Source of the DNA: Fremontodendron californicum
Taxonomy: Eukaryota; Streptophyta; Magnoliopsida; Malvales; Malvaceae
Assembly (NCBI GenBank): GCA_030761205.1
Contig: JAULJL010000028.1
Span: forward strand, 20,015,001-20,079,000
Reading direction: 5' to 3'
Length of the DNA: 64,000 nt
This document shows positions 10,635 through 21,939 of this stretch, in pieces. The notes below the pieces were generated by a model that worked only from the letters and a program-made list of their open reading frames with translations, was not told where the DNA came from and made no database searches. The translations under genes were made by a program, and so were the position numbers. Each line of letters starts with the position of its first letter. Positions within the stretch are counted from its first letter, which is position 1.

Positions 10635-10988
10635 CCTTGTAAGATAGGCAACACCAGGTTTGAGCTTGCTATGCTAGATCTAGGGGCATCTATTAATGTC
10701 ATGCCATATTCAATTTATGCTTCATTGAATCTAGGACCATTAGAGGAAACCGGTGTTATAATACAACTTGCTGACCGTTCTAACACTTATGCAAGAGGAG
10801 TTGTAGAAGACGTTCTTGTACAGGTTAATGAATTGGTTTTTCCCGCTGACTTTTATGTTATTGAGATAGAAGATGAGATGTCTTCTAATCCCACACCTAT
10901 TCTATTAGGGAGACCATTCTTGAAAACAGCAAGAACTAAAATAGATGTACATGATGGCACTTTAACTAAGGAATTTGATGGTGAAATA
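10635..10988 (+). pseudogene. Athila-type retropepsin (aspartic protease) fragment
   Basis: The frame is open from 10635 without an in-frame start at its true beginning. It encodes the segment from the gag-protease linker (PCKIGNTRFE) through DLGASINVMP, the active-site loop of plant Ty3/gypsy proteases, to the second conserved motif ILLGRPFL and a FDGEI end. These features are typical of Athila/Tat polyproteins. It is bounded by an LTR end on each side: a plus-strand LTR1 end at 10634 and a minus-strand LTR2 end at 10987. Reverse transcriptase is missing. The open frame runs on to 11051 only because it reads into the LTR. It is the only pol-derived protein in the window. Confidence 0.85.
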
Positions 10989-12805
10989 ATGCACCCAAAA
11001 GAGTTGTCTTATTTAACCTTGCACTTAAAAAGAATCAATTGTAAAGTATAGTGATTAGCAAGGGTCGAGTCCTCAGGGATTGGGTTTTAGTTTATAAGTT
11101 AATAGTTTAAAACTTAAAAACAAGTAAACAAAAGTATAGGGGATTTTGGAATCAGATTTAAGCTAAAGTTAACAATAAGAATGAGAAAACAAGTAATTAA
11201 GAAGAATCAAATATGAAAAATATGGTTAAGGTTTCATTCTCCACCACTAGACATCATTAAGAATCAATTTCATATCTGTCAACATTAATTTAATAGCAGC
11301 TTTATGATGACAACCGTAGATAACAACAAGCTCTGTTACCCCAATCTTTCCTTAGTTCGTCGTTAAATAGAACAAGCTCTCTATTTAATCTCTAACTATC
11401 AAACAACCTAGAATAAGCTCTCTAAGTTCAATTTAACAGCAGCTTTATGATGAGAAAGATAGGTTGATCTAAGCAACAAACACATAAGCTCGGATTGTTC
11501 AACTTAGGTTATGTTCCACTTTGCAATTATTGAAAACTTGACCATAATCATTAATTACAAATTGCTACTTATGAATAGGAAATCAAGACAATTACACGGA
11601 TCAAGACTCCTAAACTAGCATTAGACAATTATCAAGATTTATCTAGTTGGCCACCTAAACAAATCAAAACATCATCATGAACAATTTTAATAGAAGAACA
11701 TAAGCAACTTTGATAGAAAACAATGATAGATAGATTCTGAAAATTAATTACATAACATGTCTAGGGCTTTGAAATCACCCTTAACCAAATAAAACTTTAG
11801 CCTAGCATAGGCATTGTAAACATAAACATAAAATTAAAGAGAATCTAAGAAGAAAATAAAAGAAAGAAAGAAGAAGAAGAAGAATATTAATTATCCAGCC
11901 TCTTGCTCTCTCAAAAACAAAGAAACAAAGAAGAAATCAGAATTTGATGCTTGGGGAAGTGTCAATTTCGTATGCCCCCTTGGTCTCTATTTATAGGCAA
12001 TAGCTAGGGCATCAAACAAGTGAATTTCAGCTCTCTCCCTTCAATAAATGCTGACTTGTGGCTAAAGTTAAGGAAAAGTGGCTGAATTTTGTGTTTTAAG
12101 GAAAGAAATAAGCCTTGGCAGCCAAGTTTGAATAAAGTAGGAAAGTTTTAGTCAAAGCACTATTTAATGAAGAGAGATTATATTCTTGCAGCCAAAGTAA
12201 GTGTAAGGAAGGAAAGTCTTGGCTGATTTAATTCTCCTACTTTGACTAGGATTAGCTTTAAGGAAAGATACTTGCAATTAATGCAATTAATGCAAGTTGA
12301 CAGCCACTAATCCTTCTTTGGAAAGGATAAACTTAAATGTCAACTAGGGTATTAAGAAAAAGTTGTCATTTACGGCTAGGGTTTTTTTTCTGCCACTAGG
12401 GTTTTTAGGGAGATATTCCAATGCCGATTTGGATGACCATTTCTTATCCGATTTAGGCCCATGACCAGCCGTTGGAAAGTTAATCAAGTGATCTTCAAAA
12501 GTGAAGAAGGAAGTTTCCTGGAATAAAGAGTCTAACATCATGTTTTCTTAGATACAAGCTCCAGAGGTCAAATCTATCTTCTTGCTTTGCACCAAGAATT
12601 TGATCTTTTTGACTCCCAACTCTTTTTCCATCTTGTGATTGTGATTTTGTAAGCTCTTTAACATCCTAATTGACATGTTTTGACTTCATCTCCTCCAAAA
12701 TACCTACAAAGCATAAAAACCTAGTAAAATGTCAAGGAAGTAAGAATCAAAGCACAAAGTATAAAGAAATTAAATAGGAAAATGTATGAAATTAAGCACT
12801 TATCA
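10987..12805 (-). repeat. LTR2-a: minus-strand 3' LTR of element C
   Basis: On the minus strand it begins TGATAAGTGC (12805) and ends GGTGCATTA (10987; expected TCA, one substitution), 1819 bp. The R/U5 part resembles LTR1 reversed, but U3 is unrelated. The TATA box is TATTTATA on the plus strand at 11988-11995. The U3 part at 12344-12541 encodes, on the minus strand, a diverged version of the LTR3 U3 open frame. Confidence 0.8.
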
Positions 12806-13710
12806 AATTCCCCCACACTTAATCTTTTGCTAGTCCTCGAGCAAAATCAAATAGACACAAGGTAAGAAAACCGAATCTAGTGCACTTTCAATACAACTTA
12901 TAGATAATCATTGAACAAGTCTTATAAACCAATCAATAGCTTAAAGAGTTTCACAAAAAATCATGCTTGATAGTAAATGATTTAAGTTAAGCTAAAATTA
13001 ACATAACATATCTCAATCAAAATAGTGCATGTTCAAACTTAATCTCAACTTCTCAAATGGGATACCCTCATGATTTTCACTCTTTAAAGTAGTGGTGAAG
13101 TATTTACACTCAATCAATCCCATGAAAACAGTTTCTACCATATGCTTGCTTGTCCACCTATTCTCCACTACTTAGATCATGCCACTTCATGAATCAAGAG
13201 GTCTTTATGCAAGGTTATAATGGGGCCAAGGGGTAATAATGTGGCTAAAGAATAAAAGATAAAGGATATTAAAAAAGTTCCAAAGATTTTATAGAGTTTA
13301 GAGACATAATAAGATTCATACAAAGAAACTTCTCAAAACTCTTTACAAGTACATAATCACGTAGGCCGAATATTCATGTTGGGCCTTTTCTTCATTCTAA
13401 ACAACTTTCGAACATCTTTTTCTTTTCTTTAACTAGAAGTTCAAGAGATTATTCAATTTTTTTTTTCACATGGGAATGTATTTGGCAATATTCCCTCTAT
13501 TTTTCTCTTGACTTTTGCCTTTCTCCTCCCCAACACTTATTTCTTGTTTCTAACCCAAAATTTGAATAGATCTTCCTTGTCTTTGCAATATGTCTCAAAA
13601 CATGCTAATTCATCTTTAGAACAAGGGTAAGGATATAAATAAGTATATTTAGGTTAGGGACAAGTTATGGTTACCAAAGAAATAGCTTATTCATTGTAGG
13701 CTCAAATTGG
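12806..13710 (-). other. Element C 3' internal tail (minus strand), left part
   Basis: Reverse complement of the conserved non-coding tail. The PPT (plus strand CCCCCACACTT, 12810-12820) lies next to a hairpin at 12825-12846 (TTTTGCTAG / CGAGCAAAA, loop TCCT as read on this strand). No coding potential is supported. The tail is interrupted at 13710 by element B and resumes at 35121. Confidence 0.75.
13365..13710. repeat. 346-bp direct duplication flanking element B, left copy
   Basis: From GCCGAATATT to CTCAAATTGG. The same 346 bases occur at 34775-35120 immediately after the 3' LTR of B, and I found no difference on reading both. Sequence of element C continues only after the right copy. 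Confidence 0.85.
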
Positions 13711-13735
13711 TATAATTATATAGTTTTTAGTTATG
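13711..13735 (+). repeat. 25-bp LTR1 filler at the B junction
   Basis: These bases equal positions 11-35 of the LTR that starts at 13736, so the junction carries a short templated duplication of the LTR's own start. Confidence 0.7.
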
Positions 13736-15544
13736 TGATAACTCGTATAATTATATAGTTTTTAGTTATGTTTTATTATTGTTTTGTGTCAAATACGAGT
13801 TATTATTGTTTAGTCTAATTGTGATTATGATCTTTTATATTTTTATGTATTTTGGTGTTTTTCACAAGTTTCTTTGAGTGATTTCAGATTACTAGAATTA
13901 AGGGCAAATCCAGTTCAGTTCCAGTTCAGACACCTTTTGCCATATCAGCTATATCTCGAGTTTCACTGAAGCAATAAGGCTGAAATTTGTAGCCATGCAA
14001 AACTAAGAGGCATATCTATCTTTTTCATGTTTTACACTTCTTGAAACGGAGTCGTTTTCCCTAGCGAAATCGACCATCAAGTTGGCTGATGTGCAATGAC
14101 GTCTGTAACTGATAGGGTAACATTTTTCTAGAAGACCATGTGATCAGATAAGGCCTCCAAAATTGACAAAATCGACCATCAAGTTGGCTGATCAAAATCG
14201 TCATATATGACGAAAATTGTTAGAAAATGCACCCACCTATTATACCTACCTTTGAAATTTGTAAAGCTTGTCTCTTGTCATTTAGCCCTCCAAAATGTGT
14301 ATAAATAGAGGGCCTTGGATGATTGTAAGGGATCATATTGTACATAGGTAGGATATTAGCCATTGTAATAAAATTCTCTAAGTTTTCTTCTTCTTTCTTT
14401 TCTCTAGTTTTCTTTTTCTTTAGAAAGATCAAGAGGTTGGATAATTAATATTCTTCTTCTTCTTCTTCTTTCTTTCTTTTATTTTCTTCTTAGATTTTCT
14501 TTAATTTTATGTTTATGTTTACAATGCCTATGCTAGGCTAAACTTCTATTTGGTTAAGGGTGATTTCAAAGCCCTAGACATGTTTTGTGATTGATTTTCA
14601 GATTCTATCTATCATTAATTTTCTATCAAAGTTGCTTATGTTCTTCTACAAGAATTGTTCATGATGTTGTCTTGATTTATTTAGGTGTACAACTAGATAG
14701 ATCTTGATAATTATCTATTGCTAGTTTAGGAGTCTTGATCCGTGTAATTGTCTTGATTTCCTATTCATAAGTGGCAATTTGTGATTAATGATTATGGTCA
14801 AGTTTTCAATAATTGCAAAGTGGAACATAACCTAAGTTGAACAATCCGAGCTTATGTGTTTGTTGCTTAGATCAACCTATCTTTCTCATCATAAAGCTGC
14901 CATTAAATTGAATTTAGAGAGCTTATTCTAGGTTTTTTGATGGTTAGAGATTAAATAGAGAGCTTGTTCTATTTAACGACAAACTAAGGAAAGATTGGGA
15001 TAACAGAGCTTGTTGTTATCTACGGTTGTTAACTTTGATAGTTGGTTGATATTGATAGATCTGAAATTGATTCTTAATGATGTCTAGTGGTGGAGAATGA
15101 AACCTTACCCATATTTTTCATATTTGATTCTTCTTACTTACTTGTTTTCTTACTTTTCTAGTTTGCTTATTTTTAAAAGTATATTTATTTTTATTGGCTG
15201 GTTATACCGCCTAATTTGTATATTAACTTTGTTTTACTTTTATTGGCTGGTTATACCGCCTTATTTAGTATATATATTTTTATTGGCTGGTTATACCGCC
15301 TAATTTAGTATATATATTTTTATTGGCTGGTTATACCGTCTTGCATCTTATTCTTATTATTTACTTTAGTTTAAATCTGGCTTCAAAAACCCCTTTTCTT
15401 TTATTGTTCTTGAATTTAAGTTTTAAACTATTAACTTATAAACTAAAACCCAATCCCTGAGGACTCGACCCTTGCTAACTACTATACTTACAATTTATCT
15501 TTTTAGTGCAAGGTTAAATAAGATACACTCTTTTGGGTGCATCA
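13736..15544 (+). repeat. LTR1-d: 5' LTR of element B
   Basis: 1809 bp, TATA box 14300-14307, four U5 repeats. A U3 deletion joins GACGTCT to GTAAC near 14105 and removes one half of the TGACGTC-containing unit that the 3' LTR keeps. Confidence 0.9.
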
Positions 15545-15550
15545 AATTTT

Positions 15551-15568
15551 TGGCGCCGTTGCCGGGGA
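15551..15568 (+). other. Primer-binding site, tRNA-Asp (element B)
   Basis: TGGCGCCGTTGCCGGGGA, complementary over 18 nt to the 3' end (with CCA) of plant tRNA-Asp(GTC). It lies six bases after the LTR end. tRNA-Asp priming is typical of Athila-group elements. Confidence 0.9.
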
Positions 15569-15658
15569 TTGCTTTCTTTAGTTTATTTGTTACTTGGTTT
15601 ATTCTTATTTTCAGTTCTAATTAGTTTTATTTTCTTGTACATATAAGTTTTTCTTTTC

Positions 15659-15690
<32 letters not shown>

Positions 15691-15692
15691 CA

Positions 15693-16625
15693 ATGGAATT
15701 GAGCAATCTAACACTTGAAGAGTTGGTGGCATACATGAACATGGAGAATCAACAAGCCAATCTCACCTCCCCAGTTCAACAATTGGCCATGGGAGGATGT
15801 CATGGCCATCAAGTGTTCCAAGACCAACAGTATGATCATTACTCAAACACTTACCATGAGGGATGGTGGGATCATACTAATTATGGCTACTCGAAAAATT
15901 ACCAAGAAGTAGATCCTTATGCCAATTACACTCATCCATCTAGCTTCAATCAATCATGGTCCCAAGAACCAGATCTTTTTCAACCACCACATATGACTCA
16001 AAACTCAGGTACTTCTTTAGAAGATCTTGTCTATTCTCTTGTTACTGATACATTGCAATTTCAACAGGAAACAAGGGCAAGCATCCAGAGTTTGGAAAAG
16101 CAAATGATCCAATTGACTAGTAGTATGGTGGGATGGGTAGCACAAAGATCTGAAGAACTCCCTGCCCAAACAATGATTAACCCAAAGGATAATACTACTA
16201 TTGTGACCTTGAAGAATGAGGAACAAGATGAGGATGAAACAAAATTAGAGATGGATTCTATTCTTGAGGATAATGAAGCCAAAGATCCAAATAAGAGTAT
16301 TTCGGCACCTGAGGTAACGTTTAAGGTTTCACTTTTTACTAATGTTTCTTCTCCACCTTTTCCTAGTAGATTTGCAAAGTTCAAGGAGGAAGAACATGAA
16401 CAACACATGCCGGAAACCTTAAACAACTTGTTTGTGGAGGTCATTCAACAAGTATCAAAATATGCTCCATTCCTCGATGACATATGGAAGGATGATGGAA
16501 TAATACTTGTAATGGAGAATGCATCCACTGTTGTGCAAAGAAAGCTTCCTTTCAAACGCATAAATTTGGGAAATTTCATGTATGAGCCTGACAAGCCTAA
16601 AATGCCAAGAAGGGGAATTGGCTAG
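15693..16625 (+). CDS. ORF1: gag-derived protein lacking capsid and zinc knuckle (element B)
   Basis: 310 aa. Residues 32-61 (AMGG ... YSNTYHEGWWDH) and 106-138 (GTSLEDL ... FQQETRASI) align with the post-knuckle part of the gag at 62164-63404 in this window (AMGG, YSNTYNPGWRDH, LGDLVKTL, QQESR). The last part (residues about 255-295, ending VQRKLP) resembles the linker that precedes the protease in Athila polyproteins. So ORF1 is gag without its capsid domain and CCHC knuckle, closed by a stop where protease would begin. Residues 170-205 are acidic. The ATG follows a run of about 30 A, seen before ORF1 in all copies at variable length. Function is unknown; a nucleocapsid-type or partner-binding role in particles made by an autonomous relative is a guess. 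Confidence 0.8.
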   Translation: MELSNLTLEELVAYMNMENQQANLTSPVQQLAMGGCHGHQVFQDQQYDHYSNTYHEGWWDHTNYGYSKNYQEVDPYANYTHPSSFNQSWSQEPDLFQPPHMTQNSGTSLEDLVYSLVTDTLQFQQETRASIQSLEKQMIQLTSSMVGWVAQRSEELPAQTMINPKDNTTIVTLKNEEQDEDETKLEMDSILEDNEAKDPNKSISAPEVTFKVSLFTNVSSPPFPSRFAKFKEEEHEQHMPETLNNLFVEVIQQVSKYAPFLDDIWKDDGIILVMENASTVVQRKLPFKRINLGNFMYEPDKPKMPRRGIG

Positions 16626-16847
16626 GCTGAAAACAATCAATCAAGTGCTAATTGGGGGAGGCAGCCTAATTAGTGAAAGCATTGCCAAACTGCCATCCTC
16701 AGATTTGCTCTCTTTTTCTTTATCTTTTTCTTATGTTTCTTTGCTAATTGTGTTTAGTGTTTCTAAGTTCATTTAGGCTGCATAAGTTTATTTTGTTTAT
16801 TAGTTCTTTTCACTTACACATGATTCTTTCATTTGGGATTAATAGCA

Positions 16848-16883
16848 TTACATTAATGACAATGTAAGAATTATGTGTGGGGG
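16848..16883 (+). promoter_or_regulatory. Post-ORF1 hairpin and G-run of element B, split by D
   Basis: Stem TTACATT (16848-16854) / AATGTAA (16861-16867), then TGTGTGGGGG. Element D entered the G-run; the rest of the tract is at 29077. Confidence 0.65.
16879..16883. repeat. Target-site duplication of D, left (GGGGG)
   Basis: GGGGG directly precedes the LTR at 16884; the matching GGGGG is at 29077-29081. The uninterrupted site in element A (six G before AAGAATTTAGG) confirms a 5-bp duplication. Confidence 0.8.
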
Positions 16884-18965
16884 TGATAACTCGTATAATT
16901 ATATAGTTTTTAGTTATGTTTTATTATTGTTTTGTGTCAAATACGAGTTATTATTGTTTAGTCTAATTGTGTTTATGATCTTTTATATTTTTATGTAATT
17001 TGGTGTTTTTCACAAGTTTCTTTGAGTGATTTCAGATTACTAGAATTAAGGGCAAATCCAGTTCAGTTTCAGTTCCGACACATTTTTCCATATCAGCTAT
17101 ATCTGGAGTTTCACTGAAGCAATAAGGCTGAAATTTGTATCCGTGCAAAGCTAAGAGGCATATCTATCTTTTTCATGTTTTATACTTCTTGAAACGGAGT
17201 CGTTTTCCCTAGCGAAATCGACCATCAAGTTGGCTGATGTGCAATGACGTCTGTGCTGACCTGTTTTCGTATTTTGCCCATATCTGCTTATCCACATCAG
17301 CAAATGAGCTGATTCCAATGGCTATGGATCCGTAACTGATACGGGAACCTTTTTCTAGAAGACCATATGATCAGATCAGGCCTCTAATATTGACGAAATC
17401 GACCATCAAGTTGGCTGATGTGCAATGACGTCTGTGCTGACATGTTTTCGTATTTTGCCCATATCTGCTTATCCACATCTGCAAATGAGCTGATTCCAAC
17501 GGCTATGGATCCGTAACTGATAGGGGAACCTTTTTCTAGAAGACCATGTGATCAGATCAGGCCTCCAACATTGACGAAATCGACCATCAAGTTGGCTGAT
17601 CAAAATTGTCATACAATATGACGAAAATTGTTAGAAAAATTCACCCACCTATTATACCTACCTTTGAAATTTGTAAAGCTTGTCTCTTTTCATTTAGCCT
17701 TCCAAAATGTGTATAAATAGAGGGCCTTGGATGATTGTAGAGGATCATATTGTACATAGGTAGGATATTAGCCATTTTAATAAAATTCTCTAAGTTTTCT
17801 TCTTCTTTCTTTTCTCTAGTTTTCTTTCTTTTCTCTAGTTTTCTTTTTCTTTAGAGAGAGCAAGAGGTTGGATAATTAATATTCTTCCTCTTCTTATTTC
17901 TTTCTTTTATTTTCTTCTTAGATTTTCTTTAATTTTATGTTTATGTTTATAATGCCTATGCTAGGCTAAACTTCTATTTGGTTAAGGGTGATTTCAAAGC
18001 TCTAGACATGTTTTGTGATTGATTTTCAGATTCTATCTATCATTAATTTTCTATCAAAGTTGCTTATGTTCTTCTACAAGAATTGTTCATGATGTTGTCT
18101 AGATTTATTTAGGTGTACAACTAGATAGATCTTGATAATTATCTATTGCTAGTTTAGGAGTCTTGATCCGTGTAATTGTCTTGATTTCCTATTCATAAGT
18201 GGCAATTTGTGATTAATGATTATGGTCAAGTTTTCAATAATTGCAAAGTGGAACATAACCTAAGTTGAACAATCCGAGCTTATGTGTTTGTTGCTTAGAT
18301 CAACCTATCTTTCTCATCATAAAGCTGCCATTAAATTGAATTTAGAGAGCTTATTCTAGGTTGTTTAATGGTTAGAGATTAAATAGAGAGCTTGTTCTAT
18401 TTAACGACAAACTAAGGAAAGATTGGGGTAACAGAGCTTGTTGTTATCTACGGTTGTTAACTTTGATAGTTGGTTGATATTGATAGATCTGAAATTGATT
18501 CTTAATGATGTCTAGTGGTGGAGAATGAAACCTTAACCATATTTTTCATATTTGATTCTTCTTACTTATTTGTTTTCTTACTTTTAGTTTGCTTATTTTT
18601 TATATTTATTTTTATTGGCTGGTTATACCGCCTAATTTGTATATTAACTTTGTTTTATTTTTATTGGCTGGTTATACCGCCTAATTTAGTATATATATTT
18701 TTATTGGCTGGTTATACCGCCTAATTTAGTATATATATTTTTATTGGCTGGTTATACCGCCTTGCATCTTATTCTTATTATTTACTTTAGTTTAAATCTG
18801 GCTTCAAAAACCCCTTTTCTTTTATTGTTCATGAATTTAAGTTTTAAACTATTAACTTATAAACTAAAACCCAATCCCTGAGGACTCGACCCTTGCTAAC
18901 TACTATACTTACAATTTATCTTTTTAGTGCAAGGTTAAATAAGATACACTCTTTTGGGTGCATCA
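16884..18965 (+). repeat. LTR1-e: first LTR of D
   Basis: 2082 bp, TATA box 17712-17719. It differs from LTR1-f at only about two positions (for example T for G near 17079, A for G near 18166). It contains two 181-bp U3 units and four U5 repeats. Confidence 0.9.
17215..17576 (+). repeat. 181-bp tandem duplication in U3 with TGACGTC sites
   Basis: Units start AAATCGACCATCAAG at 17215 and 17396, with a partial third at 17577. Each full unit contains AATGACGTCTG, a TGACG-type bZIP (as-1/C-box-like) core. The same doubling is in the other D LTRs and in both F LTRs; LTR1-a, -b, -c and -h have one unit. Confidence 0.75.
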
Positions 18966-18971
18966 AATTTT

Positions 18972-18989
18972 TGGCGCCGTTGCCGGGGA
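18972..18989 (+). other. Primer-binding site, tRNA-Asp (D, first unit)
   Basis: Same 18-nt TGGCGCCGTTGCCGGGGA, six bases after the LTR end. Confidence 0.9.
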
Positions 18990-19114
18990 TTGCTTTCTTT
19001 AGTTTATTAGTTCATTGGTTTATTCTTATTTTCAGTTGTAATTAATTTTATTTTTCTTGTACATACAAGTTTTTCTTATCAAATTTTGAAAAAAAAAAAA
19101 AAAAAAGAAAAACG

Positions 19115-20053
19115 ATGGAATTGAGCAATCTAACACTTGAAGAGTTGGTGGCATACATGAACATGGAAAATCAACAAGCCAATCTCACCTACCCAGTTCA
19201 ACAATTGGCCATGGGAGGATGTCAAGGCCATCAAGTGTTCCAAGACCAACTGTATGATCATTACTCAAACACTTACCATGAGGGATGGTGGGATCATACT
19301 AATTATGGCTACTCAGAAAACTACCAAGAAGTAGATCCTTATGCCAATTACACTCATCCATCTAGCTTCAATCAATCATGGTCCCAAGAACCAGATCTTT
19401 TTCAACCACCACATATGACTCAAAACTCAGGTACTTCTTTAGAAGATCTTGTCTATTCTCTTGTTACTGATACATTGCAATTTCAACAGGAAACAAGGGC
19501 AAGCATCCAGAGTTTGGAAAAGCAAATGATCCAATTGACTAGTAGTATGGTGGGATGGGTAGCACAAAGATCTGAAGAACTCCCTGCCCAAACTATGATT
19601 AACCCAAAGGAGAATGCTACGATTGTGACCTTGAGGAATGAGGAACAAGATGAGGATGAGACAAAATTAGAGATGGATTCTATTCTTGAGGATAATGAAG
19701 CCACAAATCCAAATAAGAGTATTTCGGCACCTGAGGTAACGTTTAAGGTTCCACTTTTTACTAATGTTTCTTCTCCACCTTTTCCTAGTAGATTTGCAAA
19801 GTTCATGGAGGAAGAACATGAACAACACATGCCAGAAACCTTAAACAACTTGTTTGTGGATGCCATTCAACAAGTATCAAAATATGCTCCATTCCTCGAT
19901 GAGATATGCACCACAAAGGATGATGGAATAATACTTGTAATGGAGAATGCATCCACTGTTGTGCAAAGAAAGCTTCCTCTCAAACGCATTAATTTGGAAA
20001 ATTTCATGTATGAGCCTGACAAGCCTAAAAAGCCAAGAAGGGGTGTTGGTTAG
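19115..20053 (+). CDS. ORF1: gag-derived protein (D, first unit)
   Basis: 312 aa, without internal stops, about 95% like the B copy by eye. It keeps the YSNTYHEGWWDH block and the VQRKLP linker, and has the ICTTKDDGI segment where B has a two-residue shorter IWKDDGI. The ATG follows an A-rich tract (AAAAAGAAAAACG). The same protein is encoded in the second unit. In D this is the only open frame, so D is a minimal version of the family. Confidence 0.8.
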   Translation: MELSNLTLEELVAYMNMENQQANLTYPVQQLAMGGCQGHQVFQDQLYDHYSNTYHEGWWDHTNYGYSENYQEVDPYANYTHPSSFNQSWSQEPDLFQPPHMTQNSGTSLEDLVYSLVTDTLQFQQETRASIQSLEKQMIQLTSSMVGWVAQRSEELPAQTMINPKENATIVTLRNEEQDEDETKLEMDSILEDNEATNPNKSISAPEVTFKVPLFTNVSSPPFPSRFAKFMEEEHEQHMPETLNNLFVDAIQQVSKYAPFLDEICTTKDDGIILVMENASTVVQRKLPLKRINLENFMYEPDKPKKPRRGVG

Positions 20054-21939
20054 GTTCAAAACATTAACTCAAGTGTTAATTGGGAAGGCAACCCAATTAA
20101 AGAAGAAATTGCCAACCTTCCATATTCAGATTTGCTTTCTCTTTCTTTTCCTTTTTCTTTTCTTTTATTATTTTTATTTTTATTTTTATTGTTTTTATTT
20201 TTATTTTTTATGTTTACTTGTTAATTTTTGTTTAGTATTTTAGGATTATTTAGGTTGCATGAGTTTGTTTTGTTTTGAGTCTTAGTTGTTCCTATTCTTA
20301 TGTTATTAGTTCTTTTCTCTTACACATGATTCTTTCATTTGGGTTAATAGACTTATATTGAGGACAATGTAAGAATTAAGTGTGGGGGGAATGATTTAGG
20401 ATTTCTTTTATTTTTGTCTACTATTTTTTTTATGAGTCTTTATTATTATTATTTTTAGTGTGTTTTAGTTCCTTTTTAATACAATGATGAGATATGAATT
20501 GCATAAGTCTAAAACAGATTTATTAGTGAGAAGATTTTCATGAGAATTGAACTTGATATCAATCTTTTTATGAGCCAATGTTAATATGATATGTTGATTG
20601 AGAAAGAAGCATGTTTAGACTTAATTTGACTTGTATAATCATCCTTGTGAGTTTTTGAGCCTATAATGATTGATGCATTATACAAATCAATCTAATTTCT
20701 TTCTTGAGTGCTCTTATGATTACATGATTCTCTAGAACTTGCTTTAAACCATTTGAGACTATATTGATGCATGTAACAACATGAATATGATAGAGGCATT
20801 AGGACTTTTTAACTAGGGCCAAACAGCCATCCCTTATTGATGTTCCAAGAGAACATCCCTCTAGTGAACCAATTTGAGCCTACATTGAATAAGCTATTTA
20901 TTTGGTAACCACATCTTACACCTAGCCTAAACATATTTATATCTTTACCCTTGTTCTAAAGATGGACTAGAATGTTTGAGACATATTGCAAAAACAAGGG
21001 ATATTTTTTGAAAATTTGGGTTAGAACAAAAGATAAGTGTGGTGGAGGAGAAAGGCAAAAGTCAAGAGAAAAATAGAGGGAATATTGCCAAATACATTCC
21101 CATGTGAAAAAAAAAAAAAATTTTTTTGAATAATCTCTTGAACTTCTAGTTAAAGAAAAGAAAAAGATGTTCGAAAGTTGGTTAGAATGAAGTAAAGGCT
21201 CAACATGAAATATTTAGCCTATGTGATTATGTACTTCTAAAGAATATTGAGAAAGTTTTATCTGCAAAATCTTATTTTGTCTCTAAATTCTATGAAGTCT
21301 TTGGAATGTTTGTGATATCTTTTCCTTTTTATTCTTTAACCACATTATTACCTCTTGGCCCCATTACAACCTTGATTAAAGACCTCTTGATTTATGAAGT
21401 TGCATGATCTTTCAGTGGAGAATAGGTGGACAAGCAAGCATATGGTAGAACTATTTTCATGAGATTGATTGAGTGTAAACACTTTACCACTACTTTAAAG
21501 AGTGAAAATCATGAGGGTATCCCATGTGAGAAGTTGAGATTAAATTTGAACATGCACTATTTTGATTGAGATATGTTAATTTTAGCTTAACTCATTTATT
21601 TACATTCAAGCATGATTTTTTGTGAAATTCTTTGAGCTATTGATTAGTTTATAAGACTTGTTCAAAGATTGTCTCTAATTTGTATTGAAAGGATTAGGAA
21701 TAAATATTTTTAGTATATGAAGTTTATTTATATTTTAATTTTTCAATGTTTGTGGGTATCGTTCTAGTAAACCCTCACGAGACTAAACTCGTCCACTAGG
21801 GACACCTAGGGGTTTAAAGGCTTGTGTCACATGCTAAGTGCCACCGTGATTTCCTACGAAAGTGGATTAGATTAGATTTTCTTATTTTATTTTTATTGAG
21901 TCGTTGCTAGGGACTAGCAACAATCTAAGTGTGGGGGTG
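20054..21939 (+). other. D first unit: 3'-UTR, hairpin and non-coding tail
   Basis: No gene. A T-rich microsatellite-like stretch (about 20140-20215) is followed by the hairpin at 20352-20373, whose 5' arm reads CTTATATTG so that one C-G pair becomes a T-G (wobble) pair, then AAGTGTGGGGGGAATGA. The PPT hairpin is at 21903-21921 and the PPT at 21927-21937. The ORF2-LOG cassette is absent between ORF1 and the tail. Confidence 0.75.

Noticed and set aside
17215..17576. Tandem repeats as a CRISPR-like array
   Set aside because: Units are 181 bp, contiguous, inside an LTR, with no spacers; plant context.
19483..19866. 127-codon and shorter antisense frames in ORF1 copies
   Set aside because: Serine/cysteine-rich shadow of the acidic part of ORF1; no homology recognised.
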